Positions 50,872-59,473 of a stretch of DNA of 64,000 nt are shown here, in pieces; the stretch's first letter is position 1; the number at the start of each line of letters is the position of its first letter. Source of the stretch: Moorella sp. E308F (GTDB lineage: Bacteria; Bacillota; DSM-521; Neomoorellales; Neomoorellaceae); contig NZ_BJKN01000001.1 of NCBI RefSeq assembly GCF_006538365.1, positions 799,639-863,638 of the forward strand, written 5' to 3'. The notes under the pieces were generated by a model. The model saw only the letters and a program-made list of their open reading frames with translations. It ran no database searches and had not been told where the DNA came from. The position numbers and the translations under genes were made by a program.

Positions 50872-50947
50872 TAATGGTAAAAGAGGTTATTGGTCACCAA
50901 GCGAAGCGGTAAAATATCTTCAGGCAAAAAGGCGGGAGGTGGCAATA

Positions 50948-51571
50948 GTGAGCCTGGCCCTAAAGGAAATAGCAGTTAGCAAAGATAAGGTTTATACCTA
51001 CGACGATTACTGCCGGCTACCGGAGGGAGCTCCTTACCAGCTCATCGGGGGGGAACTGGTATTGACACCATCGCCGACTTCTTACCACCAGATTATTTCT
51101 ATGAAGCTCGAATTTAAAATGGTCGCTTATGTAACCGCAAAGAATTTAGGTATAGTTTTACATGCGCCTATGGATGTTTATCTCGAGGAAACTGAAACCT
51201 ACCAGCCGGACATTATTTTCATTGCCCGCGACCGGATGGATATTATTAAACCTGAAAAGATCGAGGGCGCCCCGGACCTGGTGGTGGAAATCCTTTCCCC
51301 CACGACAGCCTATTATGACCTGCGCCAGAAATACAAGGTTTACGGAAAACATGGCGTCAAGGAGTACTGGATTATAGATCCCCAGGATAAATCCATTCAG
51401 GTTTTTTCCCTGGTGGAAGGCAAATTTAAACTGGACCAGGAAATTGAGAAAGAAGGAATTGTCCGTTCCGGGGTAATAGAGGGTTTTTGTGTTAATGTTG
51501 TAGATATTTTCTATAATCCTCTTATAGAGGATTATCCCGACGGAAAGCAAGAAAATGGTGGCAGCCAATAA
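50948..51571 (+). CDS. Uma2 family PD-(D/E)XK nuclease-like protein
   Basis: A 207-residue protein of the Uma2 (DUF820) family, a restriction-endonuclease-like fold abundant in cyanobacteria and thermophilic Firmicutes. The opening YTYDDYCRLPEGAPYQLIGG, the metal-binding Asp in YQPDIIFIA and Glu in DLVVEILSP, and the Lys-rich LRQKYKVYGKHGVKEYWIID match the family. Cellular role unknown. GTG at 50948 is preferred because the earlier GTG at 50939 lies inside the GGGAGGTGG site. No cognate methylase or toxin partner is adjacent. Confidence 0.88.
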   Translation: MSLALKEIAVSKDKVYTYDDYCRLPEGAPYQLIGGELVLTPSPTSYHQIISMKLEFKMVAYVTAKNLGIVLHAPMDVYLEETETYQPDIIFIARDRMDIIKPEKIEGAPDLVVEILSPTTAYYDLRQKYKVYGKHGVKEYWIIDPQDKSIQVFSLVEGKFKLDQEIEKEGIVRSGVIEGFCVNVVDIFYNPLIEDYPDGKQENGGSQ

Positions 51572-51781
51572 TTTGCTCCAGGGCTATTTCACAAGGTTTT
51601 CTACCTTCTATAACCCCTCATCTCCCTTTCCCTGGCAAGAAGGACCACGGTCAACACTGCCTTAATCTATCCCTACCCTGCTGGCTGGAGCGGCGGCAGC
51701 CGGCAGGGTAAGAGATAAGATATTATCACCCGCCCTCCAGGTCAGGGGGGGTTATGGTTCCCGACCTAGCAAATCTCAACC
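51572..51781. other. Intergenic stretch upstream of the rpsF promoter
   Basis: Pyrimidine-rich sequence with no gene; only scattered short inverted repeats, nothing supportable. Confidence 0.5.
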
Positions 51782-51810
51782 TTGCCCTCCGGGATCAATT
51801 ATGCTATAAT
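51782..51810 (+). promoter_or_regulatory. Promoter of the rpsF-ssb-rpsR operon
   Basis: TTGCCC (51782-51787), a 17-bp spacer, perfect TATAAT (51805-51810). It gives a leader of about 60 nt. Confidence 0.65.
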
Positions 51811-51823
51811 CAACCAGAAAAGC

Positions 51824-51872
51824 TTCCCTGCTCCACCGGTGGGTGGGGCCATAAGTCCACAGGGAGGAGGTG
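51824..51872 (+). promoter_or_regulatory. Possible S6:S18 autoregulatory leader
   Basis: TTCCCTG pairs with CAGGGAG, which is part of the rpsF Shine-Dalgarno, enclosing a CCACCGGTGG hairpin that contains CCG. S6:S18 autoregulation through a hairpin with a CCG bulge is known for this operon in other bacteria. The match here is structural guesswork. Confidence 0.35.
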
Positions 51873-51879
51873 CTGTCAT

Positions 51880-52173
51880 TTGCGTAATTACGAAGTTGTG
51901 TTCGTAATTAAGCCCGACCTGGAAGCCGAAGCTACGGCAGCAGTGGTGGAGAAATTTACCCGGCTGGTAGCCGACAAGGGCGGCCAGGTTATCGAGGTAG
52001 ACCAGTGGGGCAAAAAGCGGATGGCCTATGAGGTACGCAAGTACCGGGAGGGCTATTATGTCCTCATGAAGTTTAAAGGCACGCCGGTCGTTGCCCAGGA
52101 ACTGGAGCGGGTATTAAAGATTACCGATGAGGTAATTCGCTACCTGATCACGCGTCTGGAAGAAGCCAGCTAA
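51880..52173 (+). CDS. rpsF: 30S ribosomal protein S6
   Basis: Primary component of the small-subunit platform, pairing with S18. The 97-residue protein opens RNYEVVFVIKPDLEAEAT and has the conserved DQWGKKRMAYEVRKYREGYY. TTG at 51880 is the start: AGGAGGTG (51865-51872) is seven bases upstream, and the known N-terminus follows. An upstream frame from 51754 crosses the promoter and is rejected. It leads the conserved rpsF-ssb-rpsR operon. Confidence 0.96.
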   Translation: MRNYEVVFVIKPDLEAEATAAVVEKFTRLVADKGGQVIEVDQWGKKRMAYEVRKYREGYYVLMKFKGTPVVAQELERVLKITDEVIRYLITRLEEAS

Positions 52174-52196
52174 AAGACAGGGGCGGTGGGAGAGGT

Positions 52197-52637
52197 ATGT
52201 TAAACCGGGTAGTTCTAATTGGCCGGCTGACGCGGGATCCCGAACTGCGCTATACGGCCAGCGGTATCGCCGTAACAACCTTTACCCTGGCGGTAGATAG
52301 GAATTATGTCAACCAGCAGGGTGAACGGGGAACAGATTTTATTCGCATCACCGTGTGGCGAAAGCTTGCAGAAACCTGTGCCAACCACTTGAATAAAGGC
52401 CGCCTGGTGGCAGTTGAAGGCCGTCTCCAGACGCGTACCTATGAAACGCCCGATGGCCAGAAACGCCAGGCTACTGATGTTGTAGCCGACGATGTCCGTT
52501 TCCTTGACTGGCCCAAGGATGGAAAGGGCCCGAGCGGGGTTAATCCCGTTGCGGGTATGGGTGCTGATAGCTTCAGCCAGGATTTTAGCGATATTGGCAC
52601 AGAAGTAGATATGGGCGAAGATGATTTACCTTTTTAG
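52197..52637 (+). CDS. ssb: Single-stranded DNA-binding protein
   Basis: Tetrameric protein protecting single-stranded DNA. The OB fold covers about 1-108 ([40 protein letters not shown]). A disordered linker and the acidic C-terminal tip MGEDDLPF, which recruits partner proteins, complete the 146-residue protein. It lies between rpsF and rpsR in the usual order. ATG at 52197 follows a GGGAGAGG site. Confidence 0.96.
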   Translation: MLNRVVLIGRLTRDPELRYTASGIAVTTFTLAVDRNYVNQQGERGTDFIRITVWRKLAETCANHLNKGRLVAVEGRLQTRTYETPDGQKRQATDVVADDVRFLDWPKDGKGPSGVNPVAGMGADSFSQDFSDIGTEVDMGEDDLPF

Positions 52638-52657
52638 GTAAAGGGGTGGAACTGAAT

Positions 52658-52885
52658 TTGGCGCGTGACAAGAAACGTTCCCGGAAACGGGTTTGCAGCT
52701 TCTGCGTCGATAAAATTGAGCAGGTAGACTACAAGGATGTAAACCGCCTCCGCCGTTATATCAGCGAACGGGGCAAGATTTTACCCCGCCGTATTTCCGG
52801 CAACTGTGCCCATCACCAGCGCCAGCTTACTACGGCTATAAAACGGGCGCGGATCCTGGCCCTGTTGCCATATACGGTTGAATAA
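52658..52885 (+). CDS. rpsR: 30S ribosomal protein S18
   Basis: Ribosomal protein binding S6 and 16S rRNA. The 75-residue protein shows [20 protein letters not shown] and [20 protein letters not shown]. An N-terminal cysteine pair, CSFC, suggests the zinc-type C+ variant. TTG at 52658 is preferred over GTG at 52646 because AAAGGGGTGGA gives correct spacing and the family N-terminus. A terminator follows at 52902. Confidence 0.96.
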   Translation: MARDKKRSRKRVCSFCVDKIEQVDYKDVNRLRRYISERGKILPRRISGNCAHHQRQLTTAIKRARILALLPYTVE

Positions 52886-52901
52886 TAAAGGCGAAGTTCA
52901 T

Positions 52902-52928
52902 GAGGGAGGACAGCAACTCCCTCTTTTC
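52902..52928 (+). terminator. Terminator of the rpsF-ssb-rpsR operon
   Basis: GAGGGAG (52902-52908) pairs with CTCCCTC (52917-52923), loop GACAGCAA, then TTTTC. Confidence 0.85.
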
Positions 52929-52970
52929 TATATTCGCTTAATTAATGGATAATAATTGGGTGATAATTTC

Positions 52971-53942
52971 ATGACCGAAGGTAGGGTAGCAGCCCTGGCT
53001 GAAGGGGCCCTCATGGCAGCCCTGACGGTGGTTTTGGTGCTCACGGGCTATTTTATACCCCTTTTTCAGGTATTTACCAATATTATCTGGACGGTCCCCA
53101 TTGTTGTCCTTACCGTACGCCGTAGCTTGCGCCTGGGGGTAATGGCTACCTTTGTGGCCGGCCTGGCTATAGCTTTTTTTACCGGGCCGCTAAATGCGAC
53201 ATTGCTATTTGTCCAGTTTGCCGGGCTGGGACTGGTCTACGGTCACCTTTTTAAAGTTAAGGCCCGGCCAGGCCTGGTGCTGATTGCCGGGGGAGTGGTT
53301 TCCCTCTTTTCTTTGCTTTTGAGCCTGGTCCTGACTTCTAAACTGACGGGATTGCCCCTGGGGGGGCTGCTCCAGGAATTTGAGGCTACAGTCAACTATA
53401 CCATGGAATTTTACCGCCGTACGGGAATGCTGGAATCGGGAATGACTCCGGAGCAGTTCCAGGCCGCCCTGACCGGCATGATCAATCTCCTTAAACTCCT
53501 GTTACCGGGGATTTTAATCTCTGCTTCTATCCTGGCCGCCTTCGTTAATTACCTGGTAGCTGAAAAGGTTCTGCAACGCCTGGGCCTTATTGAGAGGGGG
53601 CTGCCGCCCTTCCGTTACTGGCAGTTACCCTGGCACGCCATCTGGGGGGTAATTGCCGGGCTGGGCCTGTGGCAGTTAGGAGATTATTACGGCCTGGCTT
53701 TTGCCCGCAAGGTAGGGATAAATATCCTTTATGTATATTTGCCCCTGCTGGCGGGTAACGGCCTGGCCGCGGTAAGCTTTATTTTTTACCGGCTGAAACT
53801 GGCTTCCTTTCTCAAGGCGGTGCTGGTTATTGTGGCCATGATCAATCTCCCGATGGCCCTGGTTTCCCTGGTAACCCTGGGTTTATTTGACCCGTTTTTC
53901 AGTTACCGGCGGCGCATCAATTCGCCTGGTGAAGGAGAGTGA
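52971..53942 (+). CDS. DUF2232 (YybS-like) membrane protein
   Basis: A 323-residue protein with about eight predicted membrane helices. It resembles YybS of Bacillus (DUF2232): the opening RVAALAEGALMAALTVVLVL, then FQVFTNIIWTVPIVVLTVRR, and the C-terminal AVLVIVAMINLPMALVSLVT. Function is not established, but the position between rpsR and rplI is conserved in Firmicutes (yybS-yybT-rplI). The usual gdpP (yybT) gene, a c-di-AMP phosphodiesterase, is missing between this gene and rplI. ATG at 52971 follows GGGTGAT. Confidence 0.85.
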   Translation: MTEGRVAALAEGALMAALTVVLVLTGYFIPLFQVFTNIIWTVPIVVLTVRRSLRLGVMATFVAGLAIAFFTGPLNATLLFVQFAGLGLVYGHLFKVKARPGLVLIAGGVVSLFSLLLSLVLTSKLTGLPLGGLLQEFEATVNYTMEFYRRTGMLESGMTPEQFQAALTGMINLLKLLLPGILISASILAAFVNYLVAEKVLQRLGLIERGLPPFRYWQLPWHAIWGVIAGLGLWQLGDYYGLAFARKVGINILYVYLPLLAGNGLAAVSFIFYRLKLASFLKAVLVIVAMINLPMALVSLVTLGLFDPFFSYRRRINSPGEGE

Positions 53943-53948
53943 GGCATT

Positions 53949-54401
53949 ATGAAGGTTATTTTAGTTGCTGATGTCCCCAAACTCGGTAACCGGGGGACAG
54001 TGGTGGAAGTGGCTGAGGGCTACGCCCGCAATTATCTCTTGCCCCGGGGCCTGGCGGTGGAAGCTACTGCCGGGCGTATGAAAGAGTTAAACCTGGAAAA
54101 GAAACGCCAGGAGGAGAAAAAGAGCCAGGAACTGGAACAGGCACGGCGTCAGGCCGGTCTGCTCAATGGTGCTGTGGTACAGGTGACCACCCGCGCCGGT
54201 GATAAGGGCAAACTCTTTGGTTCGGTTACCAATAAAGAGATAGCCCAGGCAATTAAAAACACTTTTCATGTGGATATCGACAGGCGTAAAATAGATCTTA
54301 AAGAACCCATCAAGGCCCTGGGTAGCTATGAAGTTACCCTGAAATTGCATCCTGAAATCCAGGCCCGCCTGCGGGTACAGGTGGTGGCAGAGGGGAGTTA
54401 A
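53949..54401 (+). CDS. rplI: 50S ribosomal protein L9
   Basis: Two-domain large-subunit protein on the flank of the L1 stalk. The N-terminal domain reads MKVILVADVPKLGNRGTVVE with GYARNYLLPRGLAVEAT. A long connecting helix rich in Lys/Glu follows (about 41-75), then the C-terminal rRNA-binding domain. The 150-residue length is standard. The GGAGAG site lies in the end of the DUF2232 gene, seven bases away, so the two are coupled. lonC follows by six bases. Confidence 0.97.
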   Translation: MKVILVADVPKLGNRGTVVEVAEGYARNYLLPRGLAVEATAGRMKELNLEKKRQEEKKSQELEQARRQAGLLNGAVVQVTTRAGDKGKLFGSVTNKEIAQAIKNTFHVDIDRRKIDLKEPIKALGSYEVTLKLHPEIQARLRVQVVAEGS

Positions 54402-54406
54402 AAAGA

Positions 54407-56338
54407 ATGTCCAAAGAGATTTTGCCCGTCCTGGCCAGCGATCGTCATATGTTGGATCGCCAGGTGGCCGCTTTATATGGTGTATTATGTGATATTTACG
54501 GTACGGAGAAAGTAGTTTTAAGGGCCAGCAAGCTGGAAGCCCTGGATTTAATACGTTCCGATGACCTGGCGGCCAGGGTCCTGGCCCTGGAAAAATTGAT
54601 CTATGAAGACCCTACCATCGTTGATTTACCGGCCGAAGAAGAGATACCCCGGATCCTGACCGCCCTGCAGGAAGAAATAGCCGACTTTATTGCCCGGCGG
54701 ACGGTGGAAGAAAAGCTGGAGCAGCGCATTGCCGAAAGGCTGCAGGAGCGCCATGAAGAGTACATCCAGGAGGTTCGCCGCCAGGTTCTAAAGGAAAATA
54801 ACGGGCCGGAAAACGCCCAGACCCTTAAAAAACTGGCTATTCTGGAAAAGATGTCCCAGATAACCTTGTCCCGGACAGCCCTGGAAGCCCTGCGGCCCCG
54901 GCGCCTGGAGGAAATCGTCGGCCAGGATCAGGCCGTGCAGTCAATACTTGCTAAACTCACCTCCCCCTTTCCCCAGCACATGATCATCTACGGCCCGCCG
55001 GGGGTGGGGAAAACGACGGCGGCGCGACTGGCCCTGGAAGAAGCCAAGAAAATAAGCAGCTCCCCCTTTAAACCCGGGGCACCTTTTGTCGAGGTGGACG
55101 GTACCACCCTGCGCTGGGATCCCCGGGAAGTGACCAACCCCCTCCTGGGCTCTGTTCATGATCCCATTTACCAGGGAGCGCGGCGGGACCTGGCCGAGAG
55201 CGGGGTGCCGGAGCCCAAGCTGGGGCTGGTGACTGAGGCTCACGGGGGCATACTCTTTATTGACGAGATCGGGGAAATGGATCCCCTGCTTCTCAACAAG
55301 CTCCTCAAAGTCCTGGAAGACAAGCGGGTAGAATTTGATTCCTCCTACTATGACCCCAGTGACGAGAGTGTTCCCCGCTATATTAAAAAACTCTTTGAGG
55401 AAGGGGCGCCGGCTGATTTTATCCTTATCGGCGCTACGACACGGGAGCCGGAAGAGCTAAACCCGGCCCTGCGCTCCCGGTGCGCGGAGGTATTTTTTGA
55501 ACCCCTCACCCCTGTCCATATCCAGACTATTATCAGGGAAGCCGCTGGCCGGCTGGGGGTCAAACTGGAACCGGCGGTACCGGAACTAATCTCCGAATAT
55601 ACCATTGAAGGCCGTAAGGCCATCAACATCCTGGCCGAAGCTTACGGCCTCAGTCTCTATCAACAGCAGCGGAAAAAGGGCCGCCGGCGCCGGTTGATTA
55701 CAGCAGAACATGTCATGCAGGTTTTAAGAAGCGCCCGCTTGACGCCCTGCGTTACCGTGAAGGCCAGGGATACCCTGGAAGTGGGCCGCGTCATGGGCCT
55801 GGCCGTAGCCGGTTTTGTAGGTTCAGTCCTGGAGATTGAGGCGATGGCCTTCCCGGCCCGGGAACCGGGGAAAGGGAGCATCCGCTTTAATGAAACGGCC
55901 GGCAGCATGGCCCGGGACTCCGTCTTTAATTCCGCTGTGGTATTTCGCCTGCTGACAGGTGAGGATTTATACAACTATGACGTCCACGTCAATATTGTCG
56001 GCGGGGCCAACATTGACGGGCCCTCGGCCGGCCTGGCCATTACCGCGGCCATTATCAGTGCCGTCCAGGAGCGGCCGATGCGCCAGGACATTGCCGTCAC
56101 CGGCGAGATCTCCATCCAGGGGAAAGTCAAGCCGGTAGGCGGCGTACTGGAGAAAATCTATGGCGCCAAGCAGGCGGGCATGAAGATGGTTTTAATTCCA
56201 GCGGAAAATGCAGCCGAGGTACCGGCTGGTCTCAAAGGGATTGCCGTCCAGCCCGTGGAAAATGTAGCCGAGGCCCTGGATTACCTGATGCCGGCGGCCA
56301 GGGCCAGGGGCCGGCGGCGGTCCCGGGCAGGAGCCTGA
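54407..56338 (+). CDS. lonC: ATP-dependent protease LonC
   Basis: Lon-family protease of the spore-former type LonC, 643 residues. The N-terminal region (about 1-165) is a helical, coiled-coil-prone segment rather than a LON domain. AAA+ domain: Walker A GPPGVGKTTAA (from 196) and Walker B GGILFIDEIGEMD. Protease domain (about 455-635): catalytic Ser540 in DGPSAGLAI and Lys583 in VGGVLEKI, spaced as in E. coli Lon. No membrane segment is seen, unlike LonB. It lies between rplI and dnaB, the location I recall for this gene in clostridia. Confidence 0.92.
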   Translation: MSKEILPVLASDRHMLDRQVAALYGVLCDIYGTEKVVLRASKLEALDLIRSDDLAARVLALEKLIYEDPTIVDLPAEEEIPRILTALQEEIADFIARRTVEEKLEQRIAERLQERHEEYIQEVRRQVLKENNGPENAQTLKKLAILEKMSQITLSRTALEALRPRRLEEIVGQDQAVQSILAKLTSPFPQHMIIYGPPGVGKTTAARLALEEAKKISSSPFKPGAPFVEVDGTTLRWDPREVTNPLLGSVHDPIYQGARRDLAESGVPEPKLGLVTEAHGGILFIDEIGEMDPLLLNKLLKVLEDKRVEFDSSYYDPSDESVPRYIKKLFEEGAPADFILIGATTREPEELNPALRSRCAEVFFEPLTPVHIQTIIREAAGRLGVKLEPAVPELISEYTIEGRKAINILAEAYGLSLYQQQRKKGRRRRLITAEHVMQVLRSARLTPCVTVKARDTLEVGRVMGLAVAGFVGSVLEIEAMAFPAREPGKGSIRFNETAGSMARDSVFNSAVVFRLLTGEDLYNYDVHVNIVGGANIDGPSAGLAITAAIISAVQERPMRQDIAVTGEISIQGKVKPVGGVLEKIYGAKQAGMKMVLIPAENAAEVPAGLKGIAVQPVENVAEALDYLMPAARARGRRRSRAGA

Positions 56339-56343
56339 AAACC

Positions 56344-57678
56344 ATGGCAGGCGAACTGGAAAAGCTTCCTCCCCAGAGCCTGGAGGCCGAGCAATCCGTC
56401 CTGGGGGCCATTATGCTGGACCGGGAAGCCCTGCTTACCGTTCTGGAAATCCTTAAAGTCGAAGACTTTTACCGGGAAGCCCACCGTTTGATTTATCGCG
56501 CCATCCTGGATCTCAATGAGCGCGGTGAGGCTGTCGACCTCCTGACGGTGACGGAAGAACTTCGCCGCCAGGGGCAGCTGGAGGTGGCAGGCGGGGCTGC
56601 CTATTTGAGCTCCCTGACGGGCGATGTACCCAGTGTAGCCAATGCCGGCTATTATGCCCGCCTGGTAGCGGAAAAAGCCACATTAAGGGCCCTGGTGCAG
56701 GCAGCCGGGCGCATTACCGAACTGGCCTTAAGTCAGGCCGGCGATGTGGACCAGATTTTAGATGAGGCTGAACGTCTAATTTTTGAGGTGGCCGGGGGTC
56801 GGCGCCGCAGCGGTTTTGTGCCCGTTAAAGATGTCCTGATGCAAACCTTTGCCCATCTGGAGCGTTTAAGCGCTCATAAGGGTGAAGTTACCGGTATACC
56901 CACCTTCCATGACCTGGATAAAATCCTTTCCGGCCTGCAGCCCTCTGATCTCATCATCTGCGCCGCCCGGCCGGGGATGGGAAAGACCTCCTTCTGTCTC
57001 AACATTGCCCAGCAGGTGGCTGTTAAACAAAAGTTGCCGGTGGCCATTTTCAGCCTGGAGATGTCCCGGGAACAGGTGGTGCAGCGTATGCTGGCCGCCG
57101 AAGCCATGGTGGAACAGCACCGCTTGCGGACGGGCTACTTAACCGAAGACGACTGGGCGCGTCTGGTCAATGCCGCCGGCATCCTGGGAGAAGCCCCCAT
57201 CTATATTGACGACACCCCGGCCGTCTCGGCCCTGGAGGTCCGGGCCAAGGCCAGGCGACTGCAGGCGGAAAGCGGCCTGGGCCTGGTGGTAGTTGACTAC
57301 CTGCAGCTTATGCAGGCCCACCGCCGCGTGGACAGCCGCCAGCAGGAAATTGCTATCATTTCCCGGGCCATGAAGGCCCTGGCCCGGGAATTGAATGTTC
57401 CCGTCCTGGTCCTATCCCAGTTGAACCGCGGTGTTGAGCAGCGCCAGGATAAACGTCCGGTCATGGCCGATCTCCTGGAGAGCGGGGCTATTGAGGCCGA
57501 TGCTGACGTGATTATCTTCCTTTACCGGCCCCAGTATTACGATCCCGACACCGATAAAAAGGGGATTGCCGAAGTTATCGTAGCCAAGCACCGCAATGGT
57601 CCTGTAGGAACGGTGGAAATGGCCTTTTTACCTGAATTCACCAAATTTGTCGATCTGGCCCCGGAACCCGTGGCATGA
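56344..57678 (+). CDS. dnaB: Replicative DNA helicase
   Basis: Hexameric helicase (called dnaC in Bacillus) that drives the replication fork. The N-terminal DnaG-interaction domain (about 5-105) opens LPPQSLEAEQSVLGAIMLD. The RecA-like motor (about 180-440) has Walker A ARPGMGKTS near 207-215 and Walker B LVVVDYLQLM. The arginine/histidine sensor region QLNRGVEQRQDKRPVMADLL follows. The 444-residue length is standard; no intein is present. It starts six bases after lonC, suggesting one transcript with rplI. Confidence 0.97.
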   Translation: MAGELEKLPPQSLEAEQSVLGAIMLDREALLTVLEILKVEDFYREAHRLIYRAILDLNERGEAVDLLTVTEELRRQGQLEVAGGAAYLSSLTGDVPSVANAGYYARLVAEKATLRALVQAAGRITELALSQAGDVDQILDEAERLIFEVAGGRRRSGFVPVKDVLMQTFAHLERLSAHKGEVTGIPTFHDLDKILSGLQPSDLIICAARPGMGKTSFCLNIAQQVAVKQKLPVAIFSLEMSREQVVQRMLAAEAMVEQHRLRTGYLTEDDWARLVNAAGILGEAPIYIDDTPAVSALEVRAKARRLQAESGLGLVVVDYLQLMQAHRRVDSRQQEIAIISRAMKALARELNVPVLVLSQLNRGVEQRQDKRPVMADLLESGAIEADADVIIFLYRPQYYDPDTDKKGIAEVIVAKHRNGPVGTVEMAFLPEFTKFVDLAPEPVA

Positions 57679-57782
57679 GTAAAGCCGGAGTTGACATAAC
57701 AGCAGACCGGGGTACTAAAAGCCAGGCTTTCAATAGCGGCGGTTACCAGCCGCTCTAAGGCTATTTGAGGAGGGTCTTAGTA

Positions 57783-58331
57783 ATGACGGAAGTCAACATT
57801 GCCGGTACCCTGCTAAAACTCCTCCAGGGGGATATTGTCGAGCAGGAGGTAGAGGCCATTGTCAATGCCGCCAATACCGGCCTGTGGGGTGGCAGCGGCG
57901 TCGACGGCGCCATCCACCGCGCCGGGGGACCGGCCATAGCAGCAGAGTGCCGCCGCATCCGGGAGGAACAGGGCGGTTGTCCCGTTGGCCAGGCGGTCAT
58001 CACCTCCGGGGGCTTGCTCAAGGCGCGCTACGTTATCCATACCGTCGGGCCTGTCTGGCGCGGCGGACGGCAAGGAGAAGACGAGCTGCTGGCCAGCGCC
58101 TACCGCAGCAGCCTGCAGCTAGCGAGGGAGCGGGGAATAAAATCCCTGGCTTTTCCCTCCATCAGCACTGGAGCCTACCGCTTCCCCGTGGAGCGGGCGG
58201 CCCGCATCGCCCTGGCCACAGTTAAGGATTTTTTAGCTGCCAACCCGGGCATCTTTACCGAAGTACGCTTTGTGCTTTTCTCGCAAGAAATTCTAAATAC
58301 ATATACTAGGGTTTTAGAGGAAGGTTTTTAA
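57783..58331 (+). CDS. Macro domain protein (ADP-ribose-binding/hydrolase)
   Basis: A 182-residue macro domain. Ligand-binding loops are visible: GDIVEQEVEAIVNAANTGLW, where the Asp and Asn residues contact ADP-ribose, and the later SISTGAYRFPVERAA. Such proteins remove ADP-ribose from proteins or act on O-acetyl-ADP-ribose. ATG at 57783 has GAGGAGGG nine bases upstream. The stop overlaps the DUF763 start by one base (TAATG), so the two are coupled. No ADP-ribosyltransferase toxin is adjacent. Confidence 0.9.
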   Translation: MTEVNIAGTLLKLLQGDIVEQEVEAIVNAANTGLWGGSGVDGAIHRAGGPAIAAECRRIREEQGGCPVGQAVITSGGLLKARYVIHTVGPVWRGGRQGEDELLASAYRSSLQLARERGIKSLAFPSISTGAYRFPVERAARIALATVKDFLAANPGIFTEVRFVLFSQEILNTYTRVLEEGF

Positions 58332-59413
58332 TGCGTACCGGTACGGCCAGCCTGCCCCTCCACGGCGGCCACTGCCCGCCCTGGCTTTTTGAACGCATGA
58401 AACGCCTGGGGCCGGCCATCCTGGAGATTATTGTCCGGGAATACGGTCCCCGGGAGGTGTTACGGCGCTTGAGCGATCCGTACTGGTTTCAGGCCTTCGG
58501 TTGCGTTCTGGGCTTTGACTGGCATTCTTCGGGTTTAACTACCACCCTCTGCGGCGCCCTTAAGGAGGGTTTGCGCGGCCGGGAAAAGGACCTGGGCTTT
58601 GTCATTGCCGGGGGCAAAGGTCGTACTTCCCGCCGGACACCGGAGGAAATTGCAACGGCGGCCGACAGATTGGCCCTGACTTCTTTACAACCAGGAGAGT
58701 TAATTTACGCCAGCAGGATGGCCGCCAAAGTCGACAATACGGCCCTCCAGGACGGCTACCAGCTCTACCACCACGTCTTTATCTTCACCTTTGACGGCCG
58801 GTGGGCCGTCGTCCAGCAGGGGATGAATGAAACCACGCGCCTGGCCCGCCGCTACCACTGGCTGGGCGAAGGGCTAAGGGACTTTGTCTGCGAACCCCAT
58901 GCCGCTGTTTGCTGCGACGTGAAGGGTGAGGTGCTGAACATGGTGGCCAGCGAGGGTCAAGCCTCCCGCCAGGTGGTGACGGAGCTGGCCCGGGAGCAGC
59001 CGCAAAAGGTAGTAGCCGAGTTTAACCGCATTCTGGAAAGGGAATTGCCCAACCTCCCTCTCCCCTGGCGTCATGATGTTCCCCGGGCGAGCTACCTCAA
59101 TAAAGCCCTGCTCAAAGTATATGCCGCCCAGCCCCGGGATTTTGCCGCCGTCCTGGGCGTGGAAGGCGTGGGTCCCAAAACCGTCCGCGCCCTGGCCATG
59201 GTTGCCGAGGTGGCCTACGGCGCACCGGCCAGCTTCCGGGATCCGGTCCGGTACAGCTTCAGCCACGGCGGCAAGGACGGCCACCCCTACCCGGTGGACC
59301 GCCGGGTGTACGATCGCTCCATTGCCGTCCTGGAGCAGGCCCTGGCATCAGCAAAGATCGGCCGGACTGATAAGCTTCAGGCCTTGAAACGGCTGGCTAA
59401 AATTTCTCCGTAA
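58331..59413 (+). CDS. DUF763 family protein
   Basis: A 360-residue protein of the DUF763 family, better known from archaea and thermophiles. It opens RTGTASLPLHGGHCPPWLFERM and has a conserved VCCDVKGEVLNMVA. Near 275-295 a helix-hairpin-helix-like VLGVEGVGPKTVRALAMVAE points to DNA binding, followed by SFSHGGKDGHPYPVDR. Nuclease or DNA-repair activity is often suspected, but no reaction is established to my knowledge. It is translationally coupled to the macro-domain gene. Confidence 0.85.
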   Translation: MRTGTASLPLHGGHCPPWLFERMKRLGPAILEIIVREYGPREVLRRLSDPYWFQAFGCVLGFDWHSSGLTTTLCGALKEGLRGREKDLGFVIAGGKGRTSRRTPEEIATAADRLALTSLQPGELIYASRMAAKVDNTALQDGYQLYHHVFIFTFDGRWAVVQQGMNETTRLARRYHWLGEGLRDFVCEPHAAVCCDVKGEVLNMVASEGQASRQVVTELAREQPQKVVAEFNRILERELPNLPLPWRHDVPRASYLNKALLKVYAAQPRDFAAVLGVEGVGPKTVRALAMVAEVAYGAPASFRDPVRYSFSHGGKDGHPYPVDRRVYDRSIAVLEQALASAKIGRTDKLQALKRLAKISP

Positions 59414-59431
59414 AGGTTTTGCCCCTGTGAA

Positions 59432-59469
59432 AAAACGCCACGTAGCGCACTTAAGCTACGTGGCGTTTT
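59432..59469. terminator. Bidirectional terminator between DUF763 and hcp
   Basis: A perfect 15-bp stem, AAAACGCCACGTAGC (59432-59446) with GCTACGTGGCGTTTT (59455-59469), and an 8-nt loop. A- and T-rich ends serve both strands. Confidence 0.92.
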
Positions 59470-59473
59470 ATTA

